A stretch of DNA of 20,875 nt from Gnetum montanum (taxonomy: Eukaryota; Streptophyta; Gnetopsida; Gnetales; Gnetaceae): the NCBI GenBank assembly GCA_015680685.1, contig MNCI01026517.1:478140-499014 (forward strand). Direction: 5' to 3'. Under the pieces are notes generated by a model. It saw nothing but the letters and a program-made list of their open reading frames with translations. It did not search any database and had not been told where the DNA came from. The first letter of the stretch is position 1. Each line of letters starts with the position of its first letter. Of this stretch, positions 1 through 9,194 are shown one piece after another. The position numbers were made by a program, and so were the translations under genes.

Positions 1-2689
1 GCTGGCCAGGTACCCTAATGATGTAGGGGTTAGGTTTGCCTTGCATTTGTGAGGTGGAGGCTTGGTAATCATTAGGACTTTCAAGTATCCTAACGACATA
101 CGGGGTTGGTTTTGGTGGAGGTTGGACCTCCGCTGTTGCGACTGCTGGTGGTACTCAGACTACGAAAGGGGCAGGCTGAGTAGAAGGGGTTGGTGCATTT
201 GAGGGAATGACGGGAGGGACACGCACCACATATGGTTTGTTGCGTGTCATGGTGTTAGACGTCGCTACAGCTGGAGCCATCTGAACAACATGTGGCCGCT
301 GTGGTGCATGCGGTGGTTGGGGCATAGATGTGGATGCAGGAGTAGGAACGTGAACTATAAATGGCCTGTTAGATGTTTGTTGTGTACACTCAGGGTAGAT
401 GGTGTTAATGTTGGGTGTTTCAGAATCATCATCAAGGTAGATTGTATTGATGAGGTACGACGCCTCCTTGGTGTTCAAGGGGTCTTTATACACCCGCATG
501 GCTTGATTCTACGGTTGGATCACGTTGGCCTCGTCAAAGGTGATTTGGCCATCGTCGATCATCTGCTGTATATCCTATTTTAAAGTGAAACAATAATCCA
601 TGCCATTCTCGTTGCATTGATGATAATCGTAGAAGCGATCCATTCTAAAGCCTTTGGGCACTGGAGGCTCATCAGGCGTCGCTAAGCTTGGGTTCTGAAC
701 AAGTTGACAGAACCAGTCGTGTCTCTGGATGGCCGCGGGGGATAACTATTTATGTTTCATCAACCCAGCTTTCAGGAGTTGATCAAAGAGCTAGGATGGC
801 TTCATTGGTAGAGGCATATATTGAGAGGGTTATTTCCTCTTAAAATTTTGTGTACGGTTCGTTGTTGTGTTCTGCGATGATGATGCTTCTAGCGTGGTTG
901 TGGGACTAGGTTTATTATAGCTAGTAGGGGGTACGGGCGACTTATTTTGGTGTGCCATGCTTGCTTATTGCGCTTCTGCTATCACTACTATAGTTGTTTT
1001 AGCCTTCTCTTTGTCTTTTTTAGTGTGTTGATTTTTAAAGACTAAGTATGCAGGGTCGTGGCTGTTTTGAGCCGCCTCTTCTATGCTTTTAATCTATACA
1101 AAAGCTTGGTTAAGGTTATGTGTGTTAAGGTAGTACAACTTGGATTTAAAAAAGTCATTAATGGCCCCTTTCAAAATAGTAAGCAGGTATGTTTGGGAGA
1201 TTGGCTCGTGTAGCTCGTTAAGAGCAGCACTCCACCTCTGAATGAATTTCTGTACAGGTTCAAGCGATGCTTGTTTAACCTGTATGAGGCTGTCCAATGT
1301 CGCCTCGGGTTTCAAGTTATCCTTGAACCGAGTCACGAAATGGTGTAACAACTCTTCCAAGGAGAAGAGGGAATTCCTCGGCAAGGCCCGGTACCAATCA
1401 AGTGCTCTCCCTATGAGAGACATGGGGAACACTCAAAGAATGGCATGGGGCCATGCCTGGAGTAACGTGCATTCTAACCTAAACGTTATGAGATGTGTAT
1501 TGGGGTCCATCTCCCCATTATACTTGGTTAGTGTCGGCAATGATATGCCTTTGGACAAAGTTAGAGGCGGGACAGAAGGGCTGATGGGATCATCGTGGTA
1601 GAAATCCACTACCTTCAGCTCTCCGTCGGCAACCGTTTTGAGGCGCTTTACCTCGTCAATTAATTCTTGCATCAGTTTTTTGGCATCCGCCCAGTCTTGG
1701 GCACTCGGTGACATGCCAGCCTGAGGTTGTGGTATAGTGTACAAGTTAGAATGTTGTATGGTAGGTTGAAAGGCCGAAAGTTGTGCGGCCGAGGGTTGTG
1801 CTTGTGGCACATTTAGAGGGGGTGGCATTAGAGATGGCACGTTATAGGGGAAAGGCTATTGTTGTTGTGGTTGCAGCTATACTGGGGGAACGTTGGCTAG
1901 TTGAACCATATGGGGTGGTATGCTATAGTGAGGAGGTTGATGTTGCTATGGTTGAGTGCCTATCGTTGCCCATTGTCCAACCACATTTTGTGAAGGAGCT
2001 CCCTATTGGGTTACAGCGATAGAAGGGGCCCTGTACGTTTGGATGTGGGGAATGTAGTGGGTAGACGTGGATGCTGGTATCACAGGTGGCATCCCTATCA
2101 CTCAAGACACGAAGGTTTCTCCCATGTTATTGTGCAGGGGTGGTGCTCGCGAGGATGGGTTGGCTGCTGCATCAGGGATGATAGCGAGAGGGAGCATGCT
2201 GAATTGCGGGTCAGTCGGAGGTGGAATATGAGCAAATGAGGATGTTTACGGTGGAGGCATTTGTACGTGGGTGAGTCTGAGGGGTTGGAGGGGGATGACT
2301 TCCCCTGTGTCTGGATGAAAAATGGGGTTGACATGGTTTTGTGGACTGAGGGTGTGATAGGAGTCCTCGTGTTCTGATTGGGCCGCGAACTCATCCTCCT
2401 CTTCCGGTTGGAGATCTATCGCAGGCTGATCCAATGGCTGGCTCCTTTGCAGGAGGAGTCGTGTAACGAGCTCTGAGTACTGTTTTGGAATAGGGATTAT
2501 ATCATACGGAGAGGGGATGAACTCGCATCCCCCCTGTAGAAGAGTTCGAACTACCTCTTCCCCTCCATTTCGGTTCGATCTACTGCCAGACCAACTTGTA
2601 TCTTCAGAAATATGAAGTTATACTAGTCTTGGGTTATAATGTTAGAGGCTGGGTTCCTCCCTTGCAACCTTAACGACCGGTGGGGCCAT
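1..2689 (-). pseudogene. gag: gag polyprotein remnant of element 1, one reading frame with many nonsense codons
   Basis: Gag forms the retrotransposon particle. The reading frame stays the same from an ATG at 2689 to the window edge, with about 17 in-frame stops and no indel. Visible parts, in order: an acidic stretch with EEEDEF (about 2400), a Pro/Gln-rich region (about 2250-1730), the retrotransposon gag core with VDFYHDDPISPSVPPLTL, HLITFRLE, FPMSLIGRALDWYRALP and KSKLYYLNTH (about 1620-1100), a decayed zinc-knuckle-like stretch FYDYHQ...DYC (about 650-600), and a Pro-rich linker with repeated PFIVHVP-type motifs (520-1). The true start is unsure: a coding-like stretch in another frame (about 2800-2710, NPVNTTAATAQ) may be the original N terminus, joined through one indel near 2690. 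Protease would follow beyond the window. Confidence 0.88.
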
Positions 2690-2699
2690 GCTGTGGGTT

Positions 2700-3370
2700 G
2701 TGCCGTGGGCTATTGGACGGCCATGGCGCCCACGATGTTGGTGACTTGAGCGGTTGCAGCGGTGGTGTTTACAGGGTTCATGATGATCTGTTGAGGGTGT
2801 AACATGGTGTAGGGATGTAAAATTAGTATAAGTACATCATACAGCGTATAACTGCTGGCATATAAGGACAGCGTATACAGCGTATTTGGGCATAGCATAT
2901 AGGGTCAGCATAGATGAGTCTATGGCGTAAGGCGTACAACGTATATGCCAAGCAGCGTATACAGTGTCAGGGTAGAGCGTAAAACAGGGTTACAGCGTAT
3001 AGAATGTGGTATAATGTATGGCAGCGTAAACAGAATGTGCGGCGTAGACAAAGTAGCAGGGATAAAGTTGGTGTGCAGCGTAGACGAGGCCTACAACGTA
3101 AAGAATGTATAGCGTAAATGAACAATAGCGTAACGTAAAATATGCAACGTAAGCTTTTACAGCCTTATGTGCGGCATAAAGAAAATCTGCACCGTAAAAT
3201 GTTTAGCATGCGTGTGGTAGCGTAGACGCTGGGGTTTCTGTGGACAGAGTCCACGTGGAGTTGGCAGCGTAGACATTAGAAGATTTGGTGAGAGTGAGTT
3301 TGGAATAGGGCAGCGTAAATGTTGATTAGTGTAGATGCTGGGGTGCGTATAGGTGAGGTTTTAGACGTAG
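2700..3370. repeat. Leader of element 1 with about 16 dispersed GCGTA motifs
   Basis: The untranslated leader between primer binding site and gag carries about 16 copies of a short motif, mostly AGCGTA followed by TACAG, AACAG or GACG, at irregular spacing (for example 2853, 2873, 2955, 2993, 3023, 3078, 3222, 3267, 3313). The same GCGTATAC core is arrayed in the U3 of this element's LTR. I see no coding signal in most of it, except a possible gag N terminus at 2710-2800. Confidence 0.7.
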
Positions 3371-3388
3371 GCCCTTCTTCTAGCACCA
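3371..3388 (-). other. Primer binding site of element 1 (tRNA-Asn-like)
   Basis: Read on the minus strand this is TGGTGCTAGAAGAAGGGC, five bases after the LTR end. The element 2 copy differs at a single base. From memory, plant tRNA-Asn ends in CCCTCCTTCTAGCG plus CCA, which would pair with one mismatch at the T of TGGTGC. Its position right after the LTR supports the call; the tRNA identity is from general knowledge. Confidence 0.75.
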
Positions 3389-3992
3389 ATTTCTGTACCG
3401 CCCGAAATCGTCGGTCTCCGGCTGGAAGGAAACAGAGACCGTCGGATCGCAGGACGTGCACAGAAGACCCTATCTTCGCCTGAGGGCGAGCTGGAATGCA
3501 CGAAGGCAGAGTACCTTGGGTGGTCCACACGCGAATCAGACAAGGATTTCCCCAAACGTACACCGAAGTGTTATACGCTGGGTTATACATAAACGGCATA
3601 ACGGGTGTGAAGTAGAGTGTAAATAGCGTGAGCAGTGTAAATGATGTGAACAGAGCGTAGAGGTAAACAAGCGTAAACAGAATACATGCAAGAATTAATG
3701 TGGACTATAAATAACTGTAGGAAGAAAATGTAACAATGGTATTACAGAATGAAAATACATGCACCGGTCAAATGCAGTTGTGAGTGGAACACAAGGTGGA
3801 CGAAAGCCCTGGTGGGTGCAAGGATGATAGCGGCTGGATCACACTATAAGAACAGCGTAGACACTGTATCCTTAGCGTATAGGGTTGTCCAGCATAAGAG
3901 GTTTTGATGCTCTGGTTCTTAGTGTAATTGCTTTGTGGTATGATTTCTGATTCTACCAGTAGCCCTCCCTTCATTCAAGTGGGGAATTGGGG

Positions 3993-4000
3993 CTTTTATA
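3993..4000 (-). promoter_or_regulatory. TATA box of element 1 LTR
   Basis: TATAAAAG on the minus strand, followed downstream by GCCCC. It sits between the palindrome-rich U3 and the R/U5 part, in the same relative place as TATAAATA in the LTRs of elements 2 and 3. Transcription would start about 25-35 bases to the left. Confidence 0.65.
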
Positions 4001-4084
4001 CTGGTTGTTACGCTAGACTTGGGTTAGGAGACACGTGGTGCGTTGACCGGATGCATAAGATTTACAAATATACAATATATTACA

Positions 4085-4440
4085 TCTGCTAGGCGTATAC
4101 GCTGAGTGTATACACTGTATCAGGCAGGCGTATACGCTGGATGGAGATGCTGTGGACGCTGGTGTATACGCCGGGCGTATACGCTGGTTGATGCTAGACA
4201 TATACGCTGGGGCGTATACACTAATGGATGCTGGACGTATACGCTGGGGTGTATACGCTGATGGTTGCTACCTTGTGCCAAATCTCGCTCTGTAGTGTTG
4301 TTTTCATGTCGTCTTGGGAGGTTTCATGCCGGGCGTATGCACCTGTTGTTCCTGGTGAGCGTACATACGTGTACGCTAGGCGTATACACTAAGAATTTGA
4401 GCATATATGTTGGGAACGTACACTTGGGCGTATACACTAG
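4085..4440. repeat. Array of GCGTATACGC palindromes in U3 of element 1
   Basis: Perfect 10-bp palindromes GCGTATACGC lie at 4093-4102, 4128-4137 and 4175-4184, and GTGTATACAC at 4106-4115. One-base variants lie near 4162, 4212, 4234, 4249, 4380 and 4424, often followed by TGG. All lie upstream of the TATA box, so they are candidate binding sites for a dimeric transcription factor. That role is inference. Confidence 0.75.
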
Positions 4441-5082
4441 AACTTCATACTTAGTGAAAATTGAGCATCTGACCTCCGAAGTTGCCATGTTTGACGCCAA
4501 ATGTAGCTGTTGTCGTCTAGGGTCCCAGGGACCTACTTGGTGTTGGACAAGTACTAAGCTCCAAATTTTGTGGTGTTTCACTATCTTGTTGATTGAATAG
4601 GGACTTTGTTGATTGCAACCAGGGTGATGGATGCAATTGGGGATGCTGTGGTTAGCTAAAATGCAAATGCAAACAATACGTAGCACAACATGAGGATGGC
4701 TAAAAAAGTGTAGAAAGATGAAAAAAATGCAAAAAAATGCTACAAATGGGAGAGAGAAATGGAACACTGCCCCAAATGGAAGCATAGTTAACTCCAAAAA
4801 ATTTCTCAGAAGGTACATAGTATACAATAGGCACAATGAAAGCATAATCACAATCTCGATGGTGTTGGGCCACAAGGTCTAGCACTCACCATGATGAACT
4901 ATGCCTACTAGGTTGGTCACTGTAGTATACCATGTAGTGTTCTATAGGGCTGCAGTGGGCCATGATGTGCAACTCTACCTATCTACTCATGTGGTGTTCT
5001 CTAGGTCTCATTCGCCCACAGAGCTAAGTGCCAAGATGCCAAAATGACAAATGCCAAGTGCTTAGAAATGCTCACATCCAAG

Positions 5083-5422
5083 GAATGCCAACCACTTGGG
5101 AATGCCAACTGCTTGGGAATGCCAACAGTCGGGGAATGCCAACCATCAAGGAATGCCAATAGTTAGGGAATTCCAATATTTGGGAAATTCCAATTTCCAA
5201 GGAATGCCAACAATTAGGGAATTCCAATAGTCAAAGAATGCCAACCATCAGGGAATGCCAATATTTAGGGAATGAAAACCATCATGGAATGCCAACAGTT
5301 GGGTAATGCCAATATTTAGGGAATGCCAACTATTGGGGAATGCCTATAGTTAGGGAATGCCAACCATTAGGAAATGGCAACAATTGGGAAATTCGAACAG
5401 TTGAGGAATGCCAATTGTTAAA
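5083..5422. repeat. 17-bp tandem repeat, 20 units, in left LTR of element 2
   Basis: Exactly 340 bp, or 20 contiguous units, of the pattern GAATGCCAACNNTTAGG. The GAATGCCAA half is well conserved and the rest varies. The right LTR holds 12 units at the matching place. In the sense direction the array lies just upstream of the TATA box. The period is not a multiple of three, so the open frames across it are not coding. Confidence 0.93.
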
Positions 5423-5441
5423 ATGTTGGGGGGTCCATGGG

Positions 5442-5449
5442 TATTTATA
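5442..5449 (-). promoter_or_regulatory. TATA box of left LTR, element 2
   Basis: TATAAATA followed by CCC on the minus strand, about 20 bp downstream of the 17-bp repeat. The same arrangement is seen at 12707-12714 in the other LTR and at 15943-15950 in element 3. Confidence 0.65.
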
Positions 5450-5989
5450 ACACTAGGGTTAGCACAAAACACAAATTAGGTGCCATGTGGTAGTGCAATA
5501 GGTGGAACTATGAGAAAAATCTAGAAAATTTTCTAAGTCTAGAGGTGACCAAAAGAATTTCAAACTTTGGTTGCTATGCTCTAGAGTGTAGGTATAATTT
5601 GGGACAAACAAGAAGCACAGGAGAAATGCAAATTGCTGATCTTGCTTTCCGGAGGAGTGCTAGAACTAAGGTGAAGGTTGATGATGAGCTCTAGAGGCTT
5701 TTAGAGGTTGTCATAGGCTTCTCTTCAGTGCTATGCTAGCTATGATCTAGAGAATAACATAACACTTAGACAAATATTGAATTTGATGTCCAGCACTAGC
5801 TATGCTTGCTACGCTCTAGATCGTAGTAGGGATACTTAGAGAAAACTTGGCATAAATTTGGTCTTCTTCCATGTAATGCTAGCTATGCTCAAGAGTGTAG
5901 CACCAACACTTAGAAGAATTTGCCAAGTTTTGACACTTAAGTAAATTTGCAGTTGTAATTTTGAAGCCTAAAATTGATGGTGTTTCAAT

Positions 5990-6003
5990 ACCCCCTCTTT
6001 GTT
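5990..6003 (-). other. Polypurine tract of element 2
   Basis: Minus-strand CAAAGAGGGGG lies two to three bases before the LTR start TGAAACACC. Element 3 has the near-identical CAAAGAGGGG before its LTR start at 17188. This is the plus-strand DNA primer of LTR elements and marks the left LTR as the 3' one. Confidence 0.85.
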
Positions 6004-6035
6004 GACGTCTGGAGGAGTGGCCCAAGAGACGTCAA
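6002..6035. repeat. Perfect 9-bp inverted repeat next to the polypurine tract
   Basis: Arms TTGACGTCT (6002-6010) and AGACGTCAA (6027-6035) are separated by 16 bases and overlap the edge of the polypurine tract. Element 3 has a homologous but decayed version at about 17201-17237. A hairpin near the tract could form in RNA; the function is unknown. Confidence 0.7.
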
Positions 6036-6374
6036 AAAAGAATTACAAAACACCATAGCAAACATCGCACCAACATCAATCATCAGTACCAGATTAGTTG
6101 TCATTTCACCATACTCAAGAGTGCTAAGGGAATAAGGGTATGCTGAGGGACAAGGGGTATAGGCAATACTAGGGATATGAACTATAAACAGTGATCATTG
6201 CATGAAGTGGCTTGCCCCTGAAATTTTTACCTCTTGTCGAAGAGTTCATGAGAGAGTCAAAGTCAATCCAAGGCTAGGCCAATTACAAAACTGTAGCTTT
6301 GTCAATTTTCTTGGGGATGTGCTTTTTCCCTTTTTTTCTTTTTTTTTTCATTTTTTGCTCACTTTTTAAATAAG

Positions 6375-6423
<49 letters not shown>

Positions 6424-7190
6424 TTTGCTATGAGGTGAACCTTCATTGGATTCAACTTACTACTAAATGCTAACTATAAATTGGCCATCAAGTAAATGGG
6501 CTTTGCTTTGATGTGATCATGTCACATCTATAAGATTGGTGTCTCCTCTGAGAGATGAGTTGCATTACATCTGCTTGGGCTTTGACCAACTAACAAAGGC
6601 TTCCCATGGGATGAGTTGCATTACATCTACCATGGGTTCTATGGTTGACATGAAGAGAATGTCATGTGCATTTATAGTGTGTATGCACCAAAGGATTTGC
6701 ATGTAGGGGAATGCAGAAAATGAAAGAGGGTATGGGAATGTGGGAGTGAATGTGCATAGGCTGAAATGATATGGATAGGGATGTGCATTGCTAAGTAACT
6801 TTGCTAGCCCAATCATGCACATTGGAGCAAGGTGGTGACTTGCTGTTACAATGAGGTGCACCTCTGCAAGACCACCTATGGGGCTTTATCTTGCAAACAT
6901 ATCTCCAAGAAGACAAGAATACCACAAAACATGAGATGTAAATATAAATGCTAGATGTGAAGATGCTACAAGTGCTAGATGTGAAGATGTTGCAAATGCA
7001 TCAAATGCTACACTAGTTGTAAGTGCTAAAGAATCCAATGAAAATGTTAGGGCAATGATTCTATGAGTCCTCTGAAGGTTGCATTGATGGTAGGTACTCC
7101 AAAATATTAGCACAATGGTAGGAGGTAATGATGTTCTAAGTGCCCCAAGGGTTTCACCAATGGTACGTGCTCCAATAGATCAACAACATG
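6036..7190 (-). other. 3' untranslated region of element 2, no coding signal
   Basis: No protein homology recognised. It shares scattered features with the 3' region of element 3: a T-rich stretch (6325-6380; compare 17545-17610) and the words GATGAGTTGCATTACATCT (6554-6572 and again 6610-6628; compare about 17670) near GGGCTTT. A short direct repeat of about 27 bp (TGCTAGATGTGAAGATG core) lies at 6948-7000. Open frames here are short and look accidental. Confidence 0.6.
6380..6421. repeat. (CT)n microsatellite
   Basis: About 20 perfect CT dinucleotides at the end of a T-rich stretch in the 3' region of element 2. Confidence 0.97.
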
Positions 7191-7400
7191 ATAGTTTAAA
7201 GTCCGGTAGACTATGAACTCAATTTAAGGTTCTAGCAAACTATGATGTGTTAGTTTATAGTCCTAGTAGACTACTGGGTGCTAGTTTAATGTCATAGCAT
7301 ATGGTGGATGTTGTGCCAGTTTAACATCATGACCTAAGAACAATCTACACCAGTTTATAGTCATAGTGGACTATCTCTACTAGTTTTTTGCATCATGGTG
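7191..7400. repeat. 30-bp tandem repeats in the 3' region of element 2 (about 7 decayed units)
   Basis: Units of the type TAGTTTATAGTCNTAGTAGACTAN, such as those starting near 7191, 7250, 7280, 7316 and 7350. The same unit forms the larger array at 18612-19005 in element 3. There it sits directly downstream (in sense) of the pol stop codon, which places the lost pol of element 2 between here and 7805. Confidence 0.8.
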
Positions 7401-7804
7401 GAAGAGTGCTTTCCTTGTTTGTGTGAGGTGCAATGTTGCATGCGTAGTCATGTTGTGTGCCTGCAAGATCTTGCTAAAATCAACTAAAAAATAACATCAA
7501 GTGGCACCTATCTTAAATAGAGTTAAAATGCATGAATGAAATGAAAGCAATGCAAAAAGTGATAGTTTTAGGCCATTATAGGCCCTGGGCTAGTTTAAGC
7601 CTTTTCGGGCGATGTGTTTTTATAGTTTTATGTTTTTTTATGTGTTTTTGATGTTTTTCAAATGCAATGCATAAGCTAAGTGGATGGATGCGTAAACAAA
7701 GTAGAAATATATAAACAAAGTGAAGTGGTGTGTAAACTAGGCAAACAAGTGAAATGTAAATGCATGAACAAATGCAATACAAGAAAAAATCAAAAATGCA
7801 TGGC
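7401..7804. other. Short A/T-rich sequence where pol should be
   Basis: About 400 bp between the protease end and the 3' repeats. I see no motif of reverse transcriptase, RNase H or integrase in any frame. The sequence is A-rich on the plus strand and has no clear relative in the window, apart from a stray CTAGTTTAAG word near 7590. It is either a scar of a pol deletion or the normal structure of a non-autonomous family. Confidence 0.55.
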
Positions 7805-9190
7805 CCATGGAGGCAAGGGGTAGGTAGGCACTTAGCACATTTTTAGCCAAGGGAAATTCTTGGTCACATAGTTGCTTCCTAACTAGGCATGGATTAAGAG
7901 GCATGCAAGGCTTAGGATCCTTTGATGGCTATTGGCTTCAACCACTCGTTCGGGTATGTTAGCCTTAAGTGTTGTGTTGGTTTCCACAAGTGTACCACCA
8001 AGAAACTTCACCTTCACCACTTTCCCCATGTCTATGTTGCGGACAATCAAAGAGGAGGTGTTATCACCATGGATGATAACTTGACCACCTTCGTATGAAA
8101 GGTGGACTTCTTGGTAGATGGGAGAGGATATGGCCCATAGTTGGGCTGGCCAAGGCCTACCCAGGATCATGTTAAAGCCTAGCATCTCCTCTATGACAAT
8201 GAAATATGCATTGGCAGGGAATTTCTCTCATGCTATGAAGGCTAAGTTGATTGTACCCCTGATAGTGACATGTGATCCATTGAAGGACTTTAGACATGCA
8301 ATTTCGGTTGGCCTGATTTCATCTACTAGGCCTAACTTGGTGATGATGGAGTATAGGACTATGTTTGTTACTGCACCATCATCAACATGCACTCTCCAGA
8401 TCGTGCACTACCCAACACGTACGCTAATGGATAGTGGAGCTATAGTGACCTCCCCTTGTTTGGGGTTGACTGTAATTGCATCATCGTAAAACACCAAGAA
8501 TGTTGAACCCAATTCCTATGGTGTAGGGGGTAACATCATTGCATGGATGGATGCCTCATCTGTAGGATGTCCTCCATAACAAGAATGAAGGACAAAATCT
8601 GGGCCAATTCTTAGTAGTGAGTACATGAGGTCATGACCAGGTCATACAAGCTCAATGTTGTGTTCTTTTGCTTGAGCATCTGTTTCACCTGGGTTAGTGC
8701 AACTATAAAGTCCTTATCATTAGCCGTTATGTTGGCCTTAACTTCCTCCATGTGGCTTGAGAGATGGATTTCTTATGGAGGGGACTTGGGCTTGGATTGC
8801 TTGGCCTACTTAGGGGAAGGGGCTCTAGTGTTTGATTGTTGCTTGCTGGTTATGGCCTTTGCTTTGGCCATGGGGGTTGCAAGGCAGTCATTCATCCTCT
8901 TGTATTGCCATTTGGTAGTCCTACCCAGGTTGCTAGTGAAGTTAGCTCTTGAAGGAGGAGGGACCAAGACATTGCCCACTATTGGGCTTTATGTAGGTGA
9001 GGAGCCATCATTTTGTGGCACCCTTATGAAAAATTATGGTTTAGGAGTTGTTGTAGAGCCAACTCGTTATGACAACTTGATGAAGAAAGGTTGCTTAGCG
9101 GTTTTTCTTGTTGCATCATACCAGTTTAATGTCTTAGTGGATAATTGCTATGGTATCCTTACCACAAAGGGTGTTGTGGATGCTTGAGGT
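7805..9190 (-). pseudogene. Retrotransposon aspartic protease remnant of element 2 with upstream linker
   Basis: The protease cleaves the Gag-Pol polyprotein. In sense order there is a linker with PFVVRIP followed by LNWYD (about 9180-9110), a helical stretch near SLYDLVMTSC (about 8650), then the protease domain. The domain has an active-site VDDGA at 8386-8372 followed by VTNIVLYSII, a central LAFIAREKFP...YFIVIEEM, and GFNMILGRPWP (about 8180-8150) before the SPIYQEVHL strand. DDGA stands for the usual D-T/S-G-A/S, a variant common in plant Gypsy proteases. A TAG at 8410-8408, just before the active site, replaces a likely Gln codon, so the frame is broken. Frame is kept from 8509 to 7883. 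A trace FPWLK near 7830 suggests it ran on. Confidence 0.87.
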
Positions 9191-9194
9191 GGTA

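Larger units (their letters stand above)
1..4580 (-). mobile_element. Element 1: partial Ty3/Gypsy-type LTR retrotransposon (5' LTR, leader, gag)
   Basis: This is the 5' part of an LTR retrotransposon on the minus strand, cut by the left window edge. In sense order it shows an LTR (4580-3394), a primer binding site right after it, a leader of about 680 bp full of GCGTA motifs, and a gag frame. The pol genes and 3' LTR would lie to the left of the window. Gag is clearly homologous to that of element 2. The outer LTR end abuts the interior of element 2's LTR, so element 1 looks younger and nested. The tRNA-Asn-like primer site suggests the Tat lineage, which is inference. Confidence 0.88.
3394..4580 (-). 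repeat. 5' LTR of element 1 (1187 bp)
   Basis: In the sense direction it begins TGAAACACCAC at 4580 and ends GGTACA at 3394, the TG...CA ends of an LTR. The same start is seen in elements 2 and 3 (TGAAACAC, TGAAGCACC) and the same GGTACA end in element 3. It holds an array of GCGTATACGC palindromes in U3, a TATA box near 4000, and a U5 block related to the other LTRs (GGCTGGAA, then a GACC-GAT-CAGA-GGA pattern, 3415-3550). The partner LTR lies outside the window. Confidence 0.82.
4581..5987 (-). repeat. 3' LTR of element 2, lacking its last 113 bp
   Basis: It aligns with the right LTR from 4584 (matching 11979) to TGAAACACC at 5987. The part matching 11863-11975 is absent; its place is taken by the outer end of element 1's LTR at 4580. 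It contains a 20-unit 17-bp tandem repeat, a TATA box at 5442-5449 and palindrome-like motifs such as CTATGCTCTAGAGTGTAG at 5574-5591. A polypurine tract follows directly on the right, as expected for a 3' LTR. Confidence 0.87.

Noticed and set aside
3361-3599. Open frames of 64 and 107 residues on the minus strand
   Set aside because: They lie in U5 and the primer binding site of element 1; the composition is that of the LTR, and no protein family is recognised.
4324-4875. 183-residue open frame on the minus strand with hydrophobic N terminus
   Set aside because: It crosses the junction between two different LTRs (4580), so it cannot be an evolved gene.
6565-7113. Two minus-strand frames (98 and 75 residues) as a possible extra ORF in the 3' region
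   Set aside because: No known motif, and the 3' region of element 3 has no matching frame; kept as noncoding.
8633-9187. 184-residue open frame on the plus strand with hydrophobic stretches
   Set aside because: It is antisense to the protease linker of element 2, whose minus-strand reading has the PFVVRIP and LNWYD signatures; no homology in the plus-strand frame.
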